29,644 nucleotides of DNA from an uncultured Clostridia bacterium (lineage in GTDB: Bacteria > Bacillota > Clostridia > Christensenellales > UBA1242), in assembly GCA_947384015.1 (NCBI GenBank), contig CANDFN010000003.1, forward strand, positions 1-29,644, written 5' to 3'. Position numbers and translations under genes: made by a program. The notes below the pieces were generated by a model, which was not told the origin of the DNA, ran no database searches, and saw only the letters and a program-made list of their open reading frames with translations. Below are positions 6,785 through 14,900 of this stretch, one piece after another. How positions within the stretch are numbered: position 1 is the stretch's first letter; each line of letters begins with the position of its first letter.

Positions 6785-9062
6785 AATTGCGACGACGTTT
6801 GATGCTAGAATCTTTTTCAAGTTCTTTTCTTGTTTGAGCAATCTTTTTATTTTCTTCAGCAATTTGTGCGTCTATCTCTTTTAGATATGCTTCTAACTCG
6901 TCTAATTGGTCAACTGATGCAACCTCTTTTTTTGGTCTGCCAGCTGAACGTTTTGGTTGAACTGTTGTTGTAGCCTTTTTTGGTCTACCAACTTTTTTTT
7001 GCTGAGCAGTTGATGTGGTAGTTGTAGTTGCTTTTTTAGGCCTGCCCACCTTTTTTGTTGTAGTAGATGCTACTGCTGTTTCTGCTTTTTTAGGTCTGCC
7101 TGGTCGTCTTGTTGAAACGGCTAAGCTTTTTGCTTTTTGTTCTTCAGTTTTCTTAGGTCTACCCCTACCTCTTTTTTCTGCAGGTTCAGTTACAACTTTT
7201 CTTGGTCTACCTGGGCTCTTTACAATTTTTGGCGCAGGTTTACTCTCAACCTCAGGTTCAGATTCTTCCTCTTCATCTTCTTCATCAAGATAGTCAAAAC
7301 TGAAATCATTTATGTCCTGTATGTCCTGTTCGGTTGCTGTAGTGGGTTTTTCTTCCTGCACTGGTTCTTCATCCAAATAATTAAACGATAAAGGCTCCTC
7401 TATTTTTTGTGGCACTTGAGTGTTTGTGGTAGGTTCTTCATCCAAATAATTAAAGGTAAAGCCTGAAGCATCTGTTACTTGATTGTTCTCTTCTGCTTCT
7501 TCAGCATAGTTAAATGAAAAGTCTTCATTCTCTTTTTTTTCTGATACAGGAGTGCTATCCTTTAACAAATCATCAACAACCTTACCGGATTCACCATCGT
7601 CATCTTCATCTTTCTTAGCTTTACCCATAGAGTTTGCAACTTTTGCAAGTTCAGCAAGATTTGTGTTTTCGCCAGAATTAATAATCTTACTATTTAGTTG
7701 TTGGTTTTGTGCATAGATATTATTTAATTCTTGATCTTTTGCAGCAAGCTTTTCTTCCAAAGTTTTAATTTCTGCTTTAAGTTTTAACTTTTGTTGTTGT
7801 TCGCGTTCATCAACCAACTTCTTAGCAGCGTCATAAACCTTGTTGCTATAAGTGCTAAACTCACTCATCATTCCCTTTTCCAAGGTAACACGAGATTGTT
7901 TAATTTCGTTTTCTAAATTGGTAAGTTCTGCTTGGAAGTTTTCCATAACTCGTTTGTGGTTTTCGTTCGCAGAATCGTAATCACGTTCCAAGTTACGTTG
8001 ACGATCCAATTCTTGTTGTTGTTGTTTCTTTAGATAGTTAGCCTCAATAGAAGAGCTAACTTGTTCTAATTGTTCTTTAAAGTTAGCAAATGATTCCTTA
8101 CTAACTTGCATTTGTCTTTGATATTCTTTAGTTGCTTCCCTAAAGTTTAATTCCTCTTGAGTTATTTCAGAGTTAATTTGTTCTACATCTTGAAGATATT
8201 TTTTGCGTTCTGCAATATAGTTTTCGGCTTCTTGCATTGCACGCTCTAAAACCAGTGAAGACTCAATACCAGCTTCATCAAAATTGAATTTTTCGTGTTC
8301 AATATTTTTTAACCTAGCACGGTCAAGTTCTCTCTTCTCTTCCTCTGCACGTCTTTGCAAATATGCATAAAGAATTGGTATACCACGCTTAATTTCGTTT
8401 TTATCAAACAATACTTCATAGTCAACATATTCTGGAATTGTAGATGTAGCTTTGTCCATATTAATTGTAAAGTATTGATAGTTTGCATAGATATCTGCAA
8501 CAATGGCATTATATCTTGCATCCATAAAAATTGTAACAACATAATTTAACAATAAAATTAAAACAGGAGTTATAAGCATGTGTTGGAAGAACCAACCCAC
8601 ATCCGTTAAATTTTCATACATGCAATAAGCATTAAACAAAACCGATAAAAGCACATATATGTAAGACAAAATGTTCATTACTTTTACAGCGCGTTTATAA
8701 CCACTGTTTTTTAATGGACTAGAAACACAAATATCAAAAGACATATATGCACTTGCTTTGTCTTCACGATAAAGCACAAATTGTTGCCATTGTTTACGAA
8801 GTTGTTTTGGCACGCCATTAGATTTCATCATATTGTTAAATTGAAATAAATTGTCTTCCGTAATTTGTGGATTGCTTGCAAAATAGTTGTTAAATTTATC
8901 TATAGATTTAATCAATTTAGATTCGTATGTTCTAGAACAAACAATTATTACAATTATCATTGTTGCTAAAAACAAAGCCGCAAATAACCATAAAATATGA
9001 TTAAATGTAAAATAATCACCAAATGATAGGAAGAATTTATCTAATTCATCAAATAAATTCAT
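6783..9062 (-). CDS. Membrane-anchored coiled-coil protein with six AT-hooks
   Basis: I know no family for this 759-residue protein; its parts are clear. Membrane segments lie at 22-42, 126-148 and 160-180. By the positive-inside rule residues 181-759 are cytoplasmic. A long charged coiled coil rich in E, K, Q and R fills about 235-480. Then come four acidic-aromatic repeats (DFSFNYAEE, GFTFNYLDEE, LSFNYLDEE, DFSFDYLDEE) at about 514-595. Six AT-hook cores follow at about 615-715: PGRPRK, RGRGRPKK, RPGRPKK, VGRPKK twice and AGRPKK. A short basic coil closes the protein, ending IKRRRN. AT-hooks bind the minor groove of AT-rich DNA, so the protein could link the nucleoid to the membrane; this is inference. 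An AAGGGGG ribosome binding site lies 7 nt before the ATG. It has its own terminator and no partner gene. Confidence 0.85.
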   Translation of the reverse strand: MNLFDELDKFFLSFGDYFTFNHILWLFAALFLATMIIVIIVCSRTYESKLIKSIDKFNNYFASNPQITEDNLFQFNNMMKSNGVPKQLRKQWQQFVLYREDKASAYMSFDICVSSPLKNSGYKRAVKVMNILSYIYVLLSVLFNAYCMYENLTDVGWFFQHMLITPVLILLLNYVVTIFMDARYNAIVADIYANYQYFTINMDKATSTIPEYVDYEVLFDKNEIKRGIPILYAYLQRRAEEEKRELDRARLKNIEHEKFNFDEAGIESSLVLERAMQEAENYIAERKKYLQDVEQINSEITQEELNFREATKEYQRQMQVSKESFANFKEQLEQVSSSIEANYLKKQQQQELDRQRNLERDYDSANENHKRVMENFQAELTNLENEIKQSRVTLEKGMMSEFSTYSNKVYDAAKKLVDEREQQQKLKLKAEIKTLEEKLAAKDQELNNIYAQNQQLNSKIINSGENTNLAELAKVANSMGKAKKDEDDDGESGKVVDDLLKDSTPVSEKKENEDFSFNYAEEAEENNQVTDASGFTFNYLDEEPTTNTQVPQKIEEPLSFNYLDEEPVQEEKPTTATEQDIQDINDFSFDYLDEEDEEEESEPEVESKPAPKIVKSPGRPRKVVTEPAEKRGRGRPKKTEEQKAKSLAVSTRRPGRPKKAETAVASTTTKKVGRPKKATTTTTSTAQQKKVGRPKKATTTVQPKRSAGRPKKEVASVDQLDELEAYLKEIDAQIAEENKKIAQTRKELEKDSSIKRRRN
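6929..7222 (-). repeat. AT-hook-encoding repeat array
   Basis: Six copies of a unit encoding (R/P/V/A)-GRP-(K/R)-K lie near 6929-6950, 6973-6995, 7029-7053, 7083-7110, 7150-7178 and 7196-7220. They are separated by Thr/Ala/Val-rich linkers of about 10-20 residues. The two VGRPKKATTT copies are nearly identical in DNA, which suggests recent duplication. Confidence 0.88.
7282..7532 (-). repeat. Four-copy FNYLDEE repeat region
   Basis: Four units of the form F-[ST]-F-[ND]-Y-[LA]-[DE]-E are spaced about 20-30 residues apart in an acidic, disordered stretch. The two middle copies share the DNA string TCATCCAAATAATTAAA. They may be short linear motifs for a repeated partner. Confidence 0.8.
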
Positions 9063-9240
9063 ATTAAAACCCCCTTGTAAAATATAAATATTTTATATTG
9101 TTATTATAACACAAAAAAATTATAATTACTAATATTTTTTAGTATTTTTAAAATAATTTTTAATTAATTATTTATTAATTTATTTTATTAATTTATTAAT
9201 TATTAAATTTATTTATAGTTTAGTTATTCATTAAAAATAT
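9063..9240. other. Extremely AT-rich divergent intergenic region
   Basis: This is the gap between the divergent AT-hook gene and the YugP-type gene. After the AAGGGGG site of the minus gene it is almost only A and T, with repeated TTAATTTATT-like units at about 9160-9210. A TATAAT on the minus strand near 9103-9110 could be the -10 of the minus gene, but I see no good -35. Confidence 0.5.
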
Positions 9241-9281
9241 TTGACTAAAATAAAATATTAATATACAATAAAATTAAGGAG
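9241..9281 (+). promoter_or_regulatory. Promoter and RBS of the YugP-type gene
   Basis: -35 TTGACT (9241-9246), 17-bp spacer, -10 TACAAT (9264-9269), AAGGAG at 9276-9281, 5 nt before the ATG at 9287. Confidence 0.8.
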
Positions 9282-9286
9282 AAATT

Positions 9287-10015
9287 ATGTTTGGAGTTTA
9301 TTTTATTTATTATATTTTAGGTATTGTTTTAATACCCGGAATTATATTAGGAATTTTTGCCCAAACAAAAGTTCATACCACTTTTAATAAATATAATCAA
9401 ATAGAAACAAAGCATGGTCAAACCGCACATCAAGTTGCACGTTTTATGCTAGATGCTGGCGGTTGCACAGAAACTAATATTGTTCCAATTAAAGGAGAAT
9501 TAACCGATAATTTTAATCCTAAAACCAACACTGTAAGTTTATCTCAATCGGTATACAATAAAAATACTGTTGGCGCAGTTGGCGTTGCAGCACACGAGAT
9601 TGGTCATGTTTTCCAACACAAACAAGGTTATGCCCCAATAAAAGCCAGAAACGCACTTGTGCCTATTTTAAACCTATCAAGTTTCTTTGTTTGGCCATTA
9701 ATTTTAATTGGCTTAATAATGGAGATTCTCTACTACACCACTGCTGCAAATTGGTTAATTTATATAGGTTTGGGTTTATACGCACTTAACACACTATTTT
9801 GTTTAATTACTTTACCTGTAGAATTAAACGCAAGCAAACGTGCATATAAAATGCTTGTTGCAAGTGGAGAAATGGACACAGAAGAAGCAGAGGGTGTTAA
9901 AAAAGTTTTAAACGCGGCAGCTTGGACTTATGTTGCAGCATTGGTTACAAGTATATTATCTTTAATAAGATTAATTTTATTAGTAGTTTTAAGCAGAGGG
10001 AATAATAAAAATTAA
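9287..10015 (+). CDS. yugP: YugP-family membrane zinc metallopeptidase
   Basis: This 242-residue membrane protein fits the Zn_peptidase_2/YugP family common in Bacillota. A membrane segment at 4-24 is followed by a cytosolic part with G-x-T-A-x-x-V-A, then AAHEIGHVFQHKQGY with the HExxH zinc site at 103-107. Further membrane segments lie at about 127-148, 153-178 and 213-237. The segment LPVELNASKRAYKML lies in the third conserved block, and its Glu is a candidate third zinc ligand. Length and order match the family. Its substrate is unknown; membrane protein quality control is often suggested. It has its own promoter, a good ribosome binding site and a hairpin terminator, so it is monocistronic. 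Confidence 0.93.
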   Translation: MFGVYFIYYILGIVLIPGIILGIFAQTKVHTTFNKYNQIETKHGQTAHQVARFMLDAGGCTETNIVPIKGELTDNFNPKTNTVSLSQSVYNKNTVGAVGVAAHEIGHVFQHKQGYAPIKARNALVPILNLSSFFVWPLILIGLIMEILYYTTAANWLIYIGLGLYALNTLFCLITLPVELNASKRAYKMLVASGEMDTEEAEGVKKVLNAAAWTYVAALVTSILSLIRLILLVVLSRGNNKN

Positions 10016-10021
10016 AAATAA

Positions 10022-10052
10022 AAAGCTTCCAAATTATATGGAAGTTTTTTAT
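10022..10052 (+). terminator. Terminator of the YugP-type gene
   Basis: CTTCCA-AATTATA-TGGAAG followed by six T, starting a few bases after the stop codon. Confidence 0.85.
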
Positions 10053-10112
10053 AAATATTTTTACATATTATTTAAATTATTTTTATATTAAATTTAATAT
10101 TTTTTAATTAAT

Positions 10113-11111
10113 TTAAATTAAATATTTTTTTGCACGTATTTTACTAAAATTTGTGCCTATTTCGTATGGTGATGTGTGCAAATAATTTGCATAATAAAAT
10201 AAATTATTTTCTTTATTTATTATATAAATACTTTCTCCTAATTTTATATTAACATCTGTAACGTCTAGCATAAAACAATCCATACAAACGTTAAGCACAG
10301 AACAGGCCTTGCCTTTTACAAAAATTTTACAACCTATTAAACCATGTAAAAAACCGTCTGCATAGCCTAAAGACACAACAGCCACTCTCATCTTTTTTGG
10401 TGCTACAAAATTGTAATCGTAACCCACAACAGCCCCTCGCATAACTGTGTTTATTTGCAATATCTTTGCTGTAATTTTAACCACCGGTTTAAAAGGAAAA
10501 CTATCATTATAAAGTTTAAAGCCAACCCTAACCATATCTAAATTATGTTTTGTTATATTTGCGCTATTGTCGGCATGCACAATAGGATTAAACCCTTGTT
10601 GTTTAATAATTGCAACCGCTTTTTCTAACAGTTTATATTGACAGTCTACAAAGTTGTCCGCTGTAGCGAAATGTGTAAACACTCCTTCTAAAATTAATTT
10701 GCTTTCTGCTATTAATTTTAAAGCACGTTTTAATTGACAAAGCTTTAAACCAAACCTATTCATCCCAGTGTTTATTTTTAAATGAATGTTAACTTTTTTA
10801 TTTAGCGAAATTAGATATTTAATATCTTTAATACTGCAACAGGTGTAAGAATAATCCTTTATTTCGCCTTGTTCTAATGCCCCTACTATTAATATTTTGT
10901 TTTTAGATATTGCTCTAACCTCATCTGCTTCACTTACATTTACCACACCAAAATAATCCACCTTGTTGTTTAAAATAGAAACAACTTCCTTTAAACCCAC
11001 CCCATAAGCATTTGCCTTAACCATTGCGCAAACTTTAGCGTTGGTTTTTTTCTTTATTATTCTTAAGTTATGTAATAAGTTGGCTTTACTAATATAAAAA
11101 CTGTTAAACAT
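10113..11111 (-). CDS. alr: Alanine racemase
   Basis: This PLP enzyme interconverts L- and D-alanine and supplies D-Ala for peptidoglycan and teichoic acid esters. It has 332 residues, a little short of the usual 360-390. The PLP lysine is K32 in MVKANAYGVG. HADNSAN and VRVGFKLYND carry the phosphate-binding and pyridine-nitrogen Arg region. VVGYDYNF holds the catalytic Tyr. SLGYADGF, VCMDCFMLDVTD and SPYEIGTNFSKI are the usual C-terminal domain motifs. It follows queH on the same strand, but a hairpin between them suggests separate transcription. The promoter gives a 5-nt gap from the -10 box to the ATG with no Shine-Dalgarno. The gap 10053-10112 below it is almost pure A/T, with one palindrome (AATATTAAATTTAATATT) and no clear terminator. 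Confidence 0.95.
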   Translation of the reverse strand: MFNSFYISKANLLHNLRIIKKKTNAKVCAMVKANAYGVGLKEVVSILNNKVDYFGVVNVSEADEVRAISKNKILIVGALEQGEIKDYSYTCCSIKDIKYLISLNKKVNIHLKINTGMNRFGLKLCQLKRALKLIAESKLILEGVFTHFATADNFVDCQYKLLEKAVAIIKQQGFNPIVHADNSANITKHNLDMVRVGFKLYNDSFPFKPVVKITAKILQINTVMRGAVVGYDYNFVAPKKMRVAVVSLGYADGFLHGLIGCKIFVKGKACSVLNVCMDCFMLDVTDVNIKLGESIYIINKENNLFYYANYLHTSPYEIGTNFSKIRAKKYLI

Positions 11112-11116
11112 ATTTT

Positions 11117-11146
11117 TTTATATGTTTTTATTTTAAAATATGTAAA
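11117..11146 (-). promoter_or_regulatory. Leaderless-type promoter of alr
   Basis: Minus strand: -35 TTTACA (11141-11146), 18-bp spacer, -10 TATAAA (11117-11122), 5 nt to the ATG at 11111. It overlaps the end of the queH terminator. Weaker than the other promoters. Confidence 0.55.
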
Positions 11147-11176
11147 AAGGAACTGTTAATAACCAATTCCTTTTTA
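11144..11176 (-). terminator. Terminator of queH
   Basis: AAAAAGGAA pairs with TTCCTTTTT (9 bp) around a 14-nt loop, about 40 nt beyond the queH stop on the minus strand. Confidence 0.8.
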
Positions 11177-11216
11177 TAAAGCATTTAGTTTATACAATTT
11201 AATTATTAGTATTATC

Positions 11217-11798
11217 TTATTTATTTGAGTGAATAGAGAATTCGCATCCGCAATAGTTTTGCCTATATATTCCACGTTCGGCAGAAATTTTTGTGCTTTG
11301 CAAATAACCATTCTCTTTTTTAAAATCGGCATACAAATATTTAATGCCAAATTCTTTTTCCAATTCTTCACCTGTTTGGTTTATAAATTCTGTATCTTTA
11401 TGTGGGCTTATTGATAATGTTGTTGTTGCATAATCTGAGCCAATATTTTTAGCATACTCAAAAGCATAACGCATACGCATAGCAATACATGCCCTGCATC
11501 TAATGCCACCTTCTTCAACTTGTTCCATGCCCGTAACAGTTTGTAAAAAATCTTTATGATTATACTTTGTATCTGCCAAGTTTACATTTAATTTTTTAAA
11601 CTGTTCTTTTCTTTTTAAATATTCACTTTCTGGGTAAATGTTTGGATTATAATACACATAAGTTATATTAAAATATTGCTCTAGCCTAGGAATAACTGCA
11701 CTACTGCAAGGTGCACAACAAACATGCAAAACTAAACTAGGCTTACCTCTAAGCCCATTTAGTTGATTATGCATAAACTTGTTATAATCTATCTTCAT
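11217..11798 (-). CDS. queH: Epoxyqueuosine reductase QueH
   Basis: QueH (DUF208) reduces epoxyqueuosine to queuosine in the wobble base of GUN-decoding tRNAs such as tRNA-Asn. The 193-residue protein carries the family motifs in order: HVCCAPC (C27, C28, C31), YYNPNIYPESEYLKR, GGIRCRACIAMRM and IYRQNYCGCEFS. The Cys pairs ligate the Fe-S cluster and adjacent metal. No other queuosine genes lie in the window, so Q precursor may be made elsewhere or salvaged. The promoter is a perfect TTGACA-17-TATAAT with just 6 nt to the ATG and no ribosome binding site. Confidence 0.95.
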   Translation of the reverse strand: MKIDYNKFMHNQLNGLRGKPSLVLHVCCAPCSSAVIPRLEQYFNITYVYYNPNIYPESEYLKRKEQFKKLNVNLADTKYNHKDFLQTVTGMEQVEEGGIRCRACIAMRMRYAFEYAKNIGSDYATTTLSISPHKDTEFINQTGEELEKEFGIKYLYADFKKENGYLQSTKISAERGIYRQNYCGCEFSIHSNK

Positions 11799-11804
11799 GC
11801 ACTA

Positions 11805-11833
11805 ATTATAGCCCACACAAATAAAATTGTCAA
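11805..11833 (-). promoter_or_regulatory. Leaderless-type promoter of queH
   Basis: Minus strand: -35 TTGACA (11828-11833), 17-bp spacer, -10 TATAAT (11805-11810), 6 nt (TAGTGC) to the ATG at 11798. No Shine-Dalgarno is present. Confidence 0.9.
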
Positions 11834-11870
11834 CCTTGTTTCTTTTTTATTTACTGCAACTATCTATTAC

Positions 11871-11908
11871 AAAAAAAGTTGCATGCTCTTGCACACAACT
11901 CTTTTTAT
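11871..11908 (-). terminator. Terminator of the giant lipoprotein gene
   Basis: Minus strand: AAAAAGAGTTG...CAACTTTTTTT with an inner GTGC/GCA helix and a long T run, right after the stop codon of the 10.9-kb gene. Confidence 0.75.
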
Positions 11909-14900
11909 TTACATTGGTTTAAATTTTAATCGGACCACATCAACTATTGTTTCAGTTCCATCTATATCGTCAAATGTTCTTGTTACTGCAATTTCAAAAT
12001 TGCTGTTAAGCACTTTGTATATAACATTTGTTCCGTCTTCTAAAGGTTGTTGCCCTAATGAAATTATTTCTAATTCCGTATCATTAAAGCTTATTTCATA
12101 GCCCTCTGTATTATTAGGAATAAATCCAGACAGGTCTATTTTTAAGAAAACATCTTCGTTTGTTAAAGTTTTATACATTACATTATCGCCAGCAATATAT
12201 AAGTATTGAACATTGCTTATATAAGGTCTACTGTTTGAATCTGAACCAGTGTTTGCTTTTAACAAGTCTATAGCCACTTTACCTTCAGTTTGATTGGTGA
12301 TTATTACCTTTTCGCCGTTTAAGGTGCTCTTGTCCCAAGAATCGTAACCACCAAGATTCAAACCTACCATATAGCACATATAATTTAGGTCTTCAACTTG
12401 TGCACCTTCTACATTTAAGCTGTTTAAACTTAATACATTTACAAATGGGGTTTTTACTTTAACGCCGTTATACATGTTACAATCAAACATTGCAACATCA
12501 TTAACATAAAGATTTCCATTTACAACCAAATTACCTTGTTGGTCAAGCCCATAATTTAGAGCATTTACAAAGTTAGAATAAGTGTTAACTTCATTTGCTG
12601 AATTTTGGTCCATAACACCAACAGCCAAGCCTAAAACCCTGTAAGCTGATAAGGACAAACCATAATCAAAGTTATCTGTTTGCCTTAAACCATAAGTGTA
12701 GAATTTGCTTAAGTTTTGCAACCAATATTTAATTGTATTTGCAGACACTGTAGAATTTACAATGTTTTCGCTTATTGCAATCACATTATTAAAGTCTGAT
12801 GGAGTTAAAGACGAAATCTGGTTAGTTAAAGTGTTTATATTGTAAACTGGAACTTCTGTTGGGATTGCACCCTCGCTTGCTAGTGAAATTTTGTTTAAAC
12901 CTGCTGGGTAATTTTTTGCGGTGTTTATGCTATACATTGCACCAACAATACCAGCTGTAACTTCAAACGAGTTAGAGTTTGCAACCATTAGGCTACCGTC
13001 ATAATAGCAGTTATAAACCGAGCCCGCAATGTTTCTACCAACAATACCAGCCACAATACTTGTGCTACCAAAGGTGTTGGCTTTTATAATATCAAGTTCT
13101 GCCGAACTATTCATGACAAGTCCGCCAAGGTTTAGACCAACAACACCTGCCACTGTAGTATAAGAGTCATCAAACAATGTATTGTTCCCTGCAGCAGTGT
13201 AAACGATATTTACCTTATCTATAACCCCACGGTTTTCGCCTACTACACCGCCAGAATATTGATAGCCACCAAGTTTATACCCTGAAATTTGAATGTCTGC
13301 GTCTTTTAAATATACAAGTTCGCCAACCATACCGATGGTAGACCCAACCGTGTTACCAATAGCGGTTATACTGCCTTCTACTATTACATCTTGAATATAA
13401 CTATAGTTGTTTAATGTTCTATTTTGATTAACAATACCGTCTGTGTAACCGTCTGCAATACCAAACAATGAACCAGAATATGATACATCCTTTAAGTTTG
13501 CAGAAACAGTTCTGCCATTATTTGCAGACAAGTAAACATCATAATTTACTGAGCTTGCAGTGTATGCACTGTTTACGCTTATATTAGAATAAATTTTTTC
13601 TACTGCAAAACTTCCGCGAATAACACCCGCCAAACCACCTACAGCATTATTTCCCAATATTGTAGAGGTAGAATTTAAAGTTATGTTATACAAGTTATAG
13701 CCTGTAATAATACCTGCCAATGTGCCTACTGCTTGGGTTTTTATTGCCCTAACATCGGCATATAATAAATTAATATTTCTAACCGAATTAACAACGCTAT
13801 TAGTTGCTTCCATTGTAGCAAACAAGCCTACAGCATCTAAACTTTCTTGAGTATACAACAGAACATTAGAGATATTCATTCCATTACCCTGAATGTTACC
13901 TTGGAAATTTACAGTGCTACTTTCTGGCCTTGTGTTTTCAAAGTCTATGTCTGCAACCAATCTATAATAACTTGTGCGGTTATTATTGTTAAAGTAAGTG
14001 TTCCAACTGTTAACATCATATATTAAGTAAGGATACTCTTTTGTTCCGTAGTTTGAGTAATCTACATTTTTAGTAAAGATTACCACTCCGTTTGGGTCTA
14101 CAGAACTTTCTTCTGTAATAGTTTTATAACCATTATATATTGTAATGTTATCTTGTTGATCTACAGCATAACCGTTAGGAGTTTTAAATGGTGTAGTTTC
14201 CTCGGTTGCTACAAGTTGAGGTAAGTTATTTTTTATTGTCCAAATTGCAGTAGCGTTATCTCCAAACGTCCAATCTTTATAAGAAGTTTGTGAATACATG
14301 TCTCTTTCAAATATTACATTTAAGCCTTTTATGCCATTTGTTGTTGATTCCAATTCATTATTATCAATTATAATAAAGGAATTTTCCACATTTCCAATAC
14401 CTCTTGGCGCAAACAAGTTAGCATTATTTGTAGCCTCCCCACCATTTATATACGCGTAAACATTAGAGATATTACCAGAGTTTTGCGCTACAAAACCATT
14501 AAATGTATTGCTGTTAGAACCCAAAGTTTCCATTATTATGTAACTATTACTTATAGTTCCACTATTGCTGAATACAAAGCCTGCAGATTCGTCCTTAGTG
14601 GACATATTACCAATCACATCTCCATTAGGAATACGTCTGCTTTCGCCAAGTTGTTCGTTTGTTTCGTATCTGTAACGTTGGCTTGAACCAATGTCTACAT
14701 AACTCATTAAAATTTGCCCATTGTTTCTAATTGCAAAACCAGCCGAATTAACTTTAACAGAATCTATAGTTTGGTTGCCATAATAGATGTAGATTAAGCC
14801 TTTACCCTTATCTTCTTCACCATCCTCGTAATGCAAGTTTGTGCTAGCATCAAAGTAAGAGGCAACTATTTTACCCATATTTTCTGCCACAAAGCCACCA

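Noticed and set aside
7015..7391. Plus-strand open frames opposite the AT-hook region
   Set aside because: They are mirror images of the repetitive GRPKK- and acid-rich coding on the other strand. The poly-Ser and Val/Phe runs come from that repetition.
11763..12101. 112-codon plus-strand open frame between queH and the giant gene
   Set aside because: It overlaps the promoter of queH, a terminator and the C-terminus of the giant gene in antisense. The product has no recognisable features.
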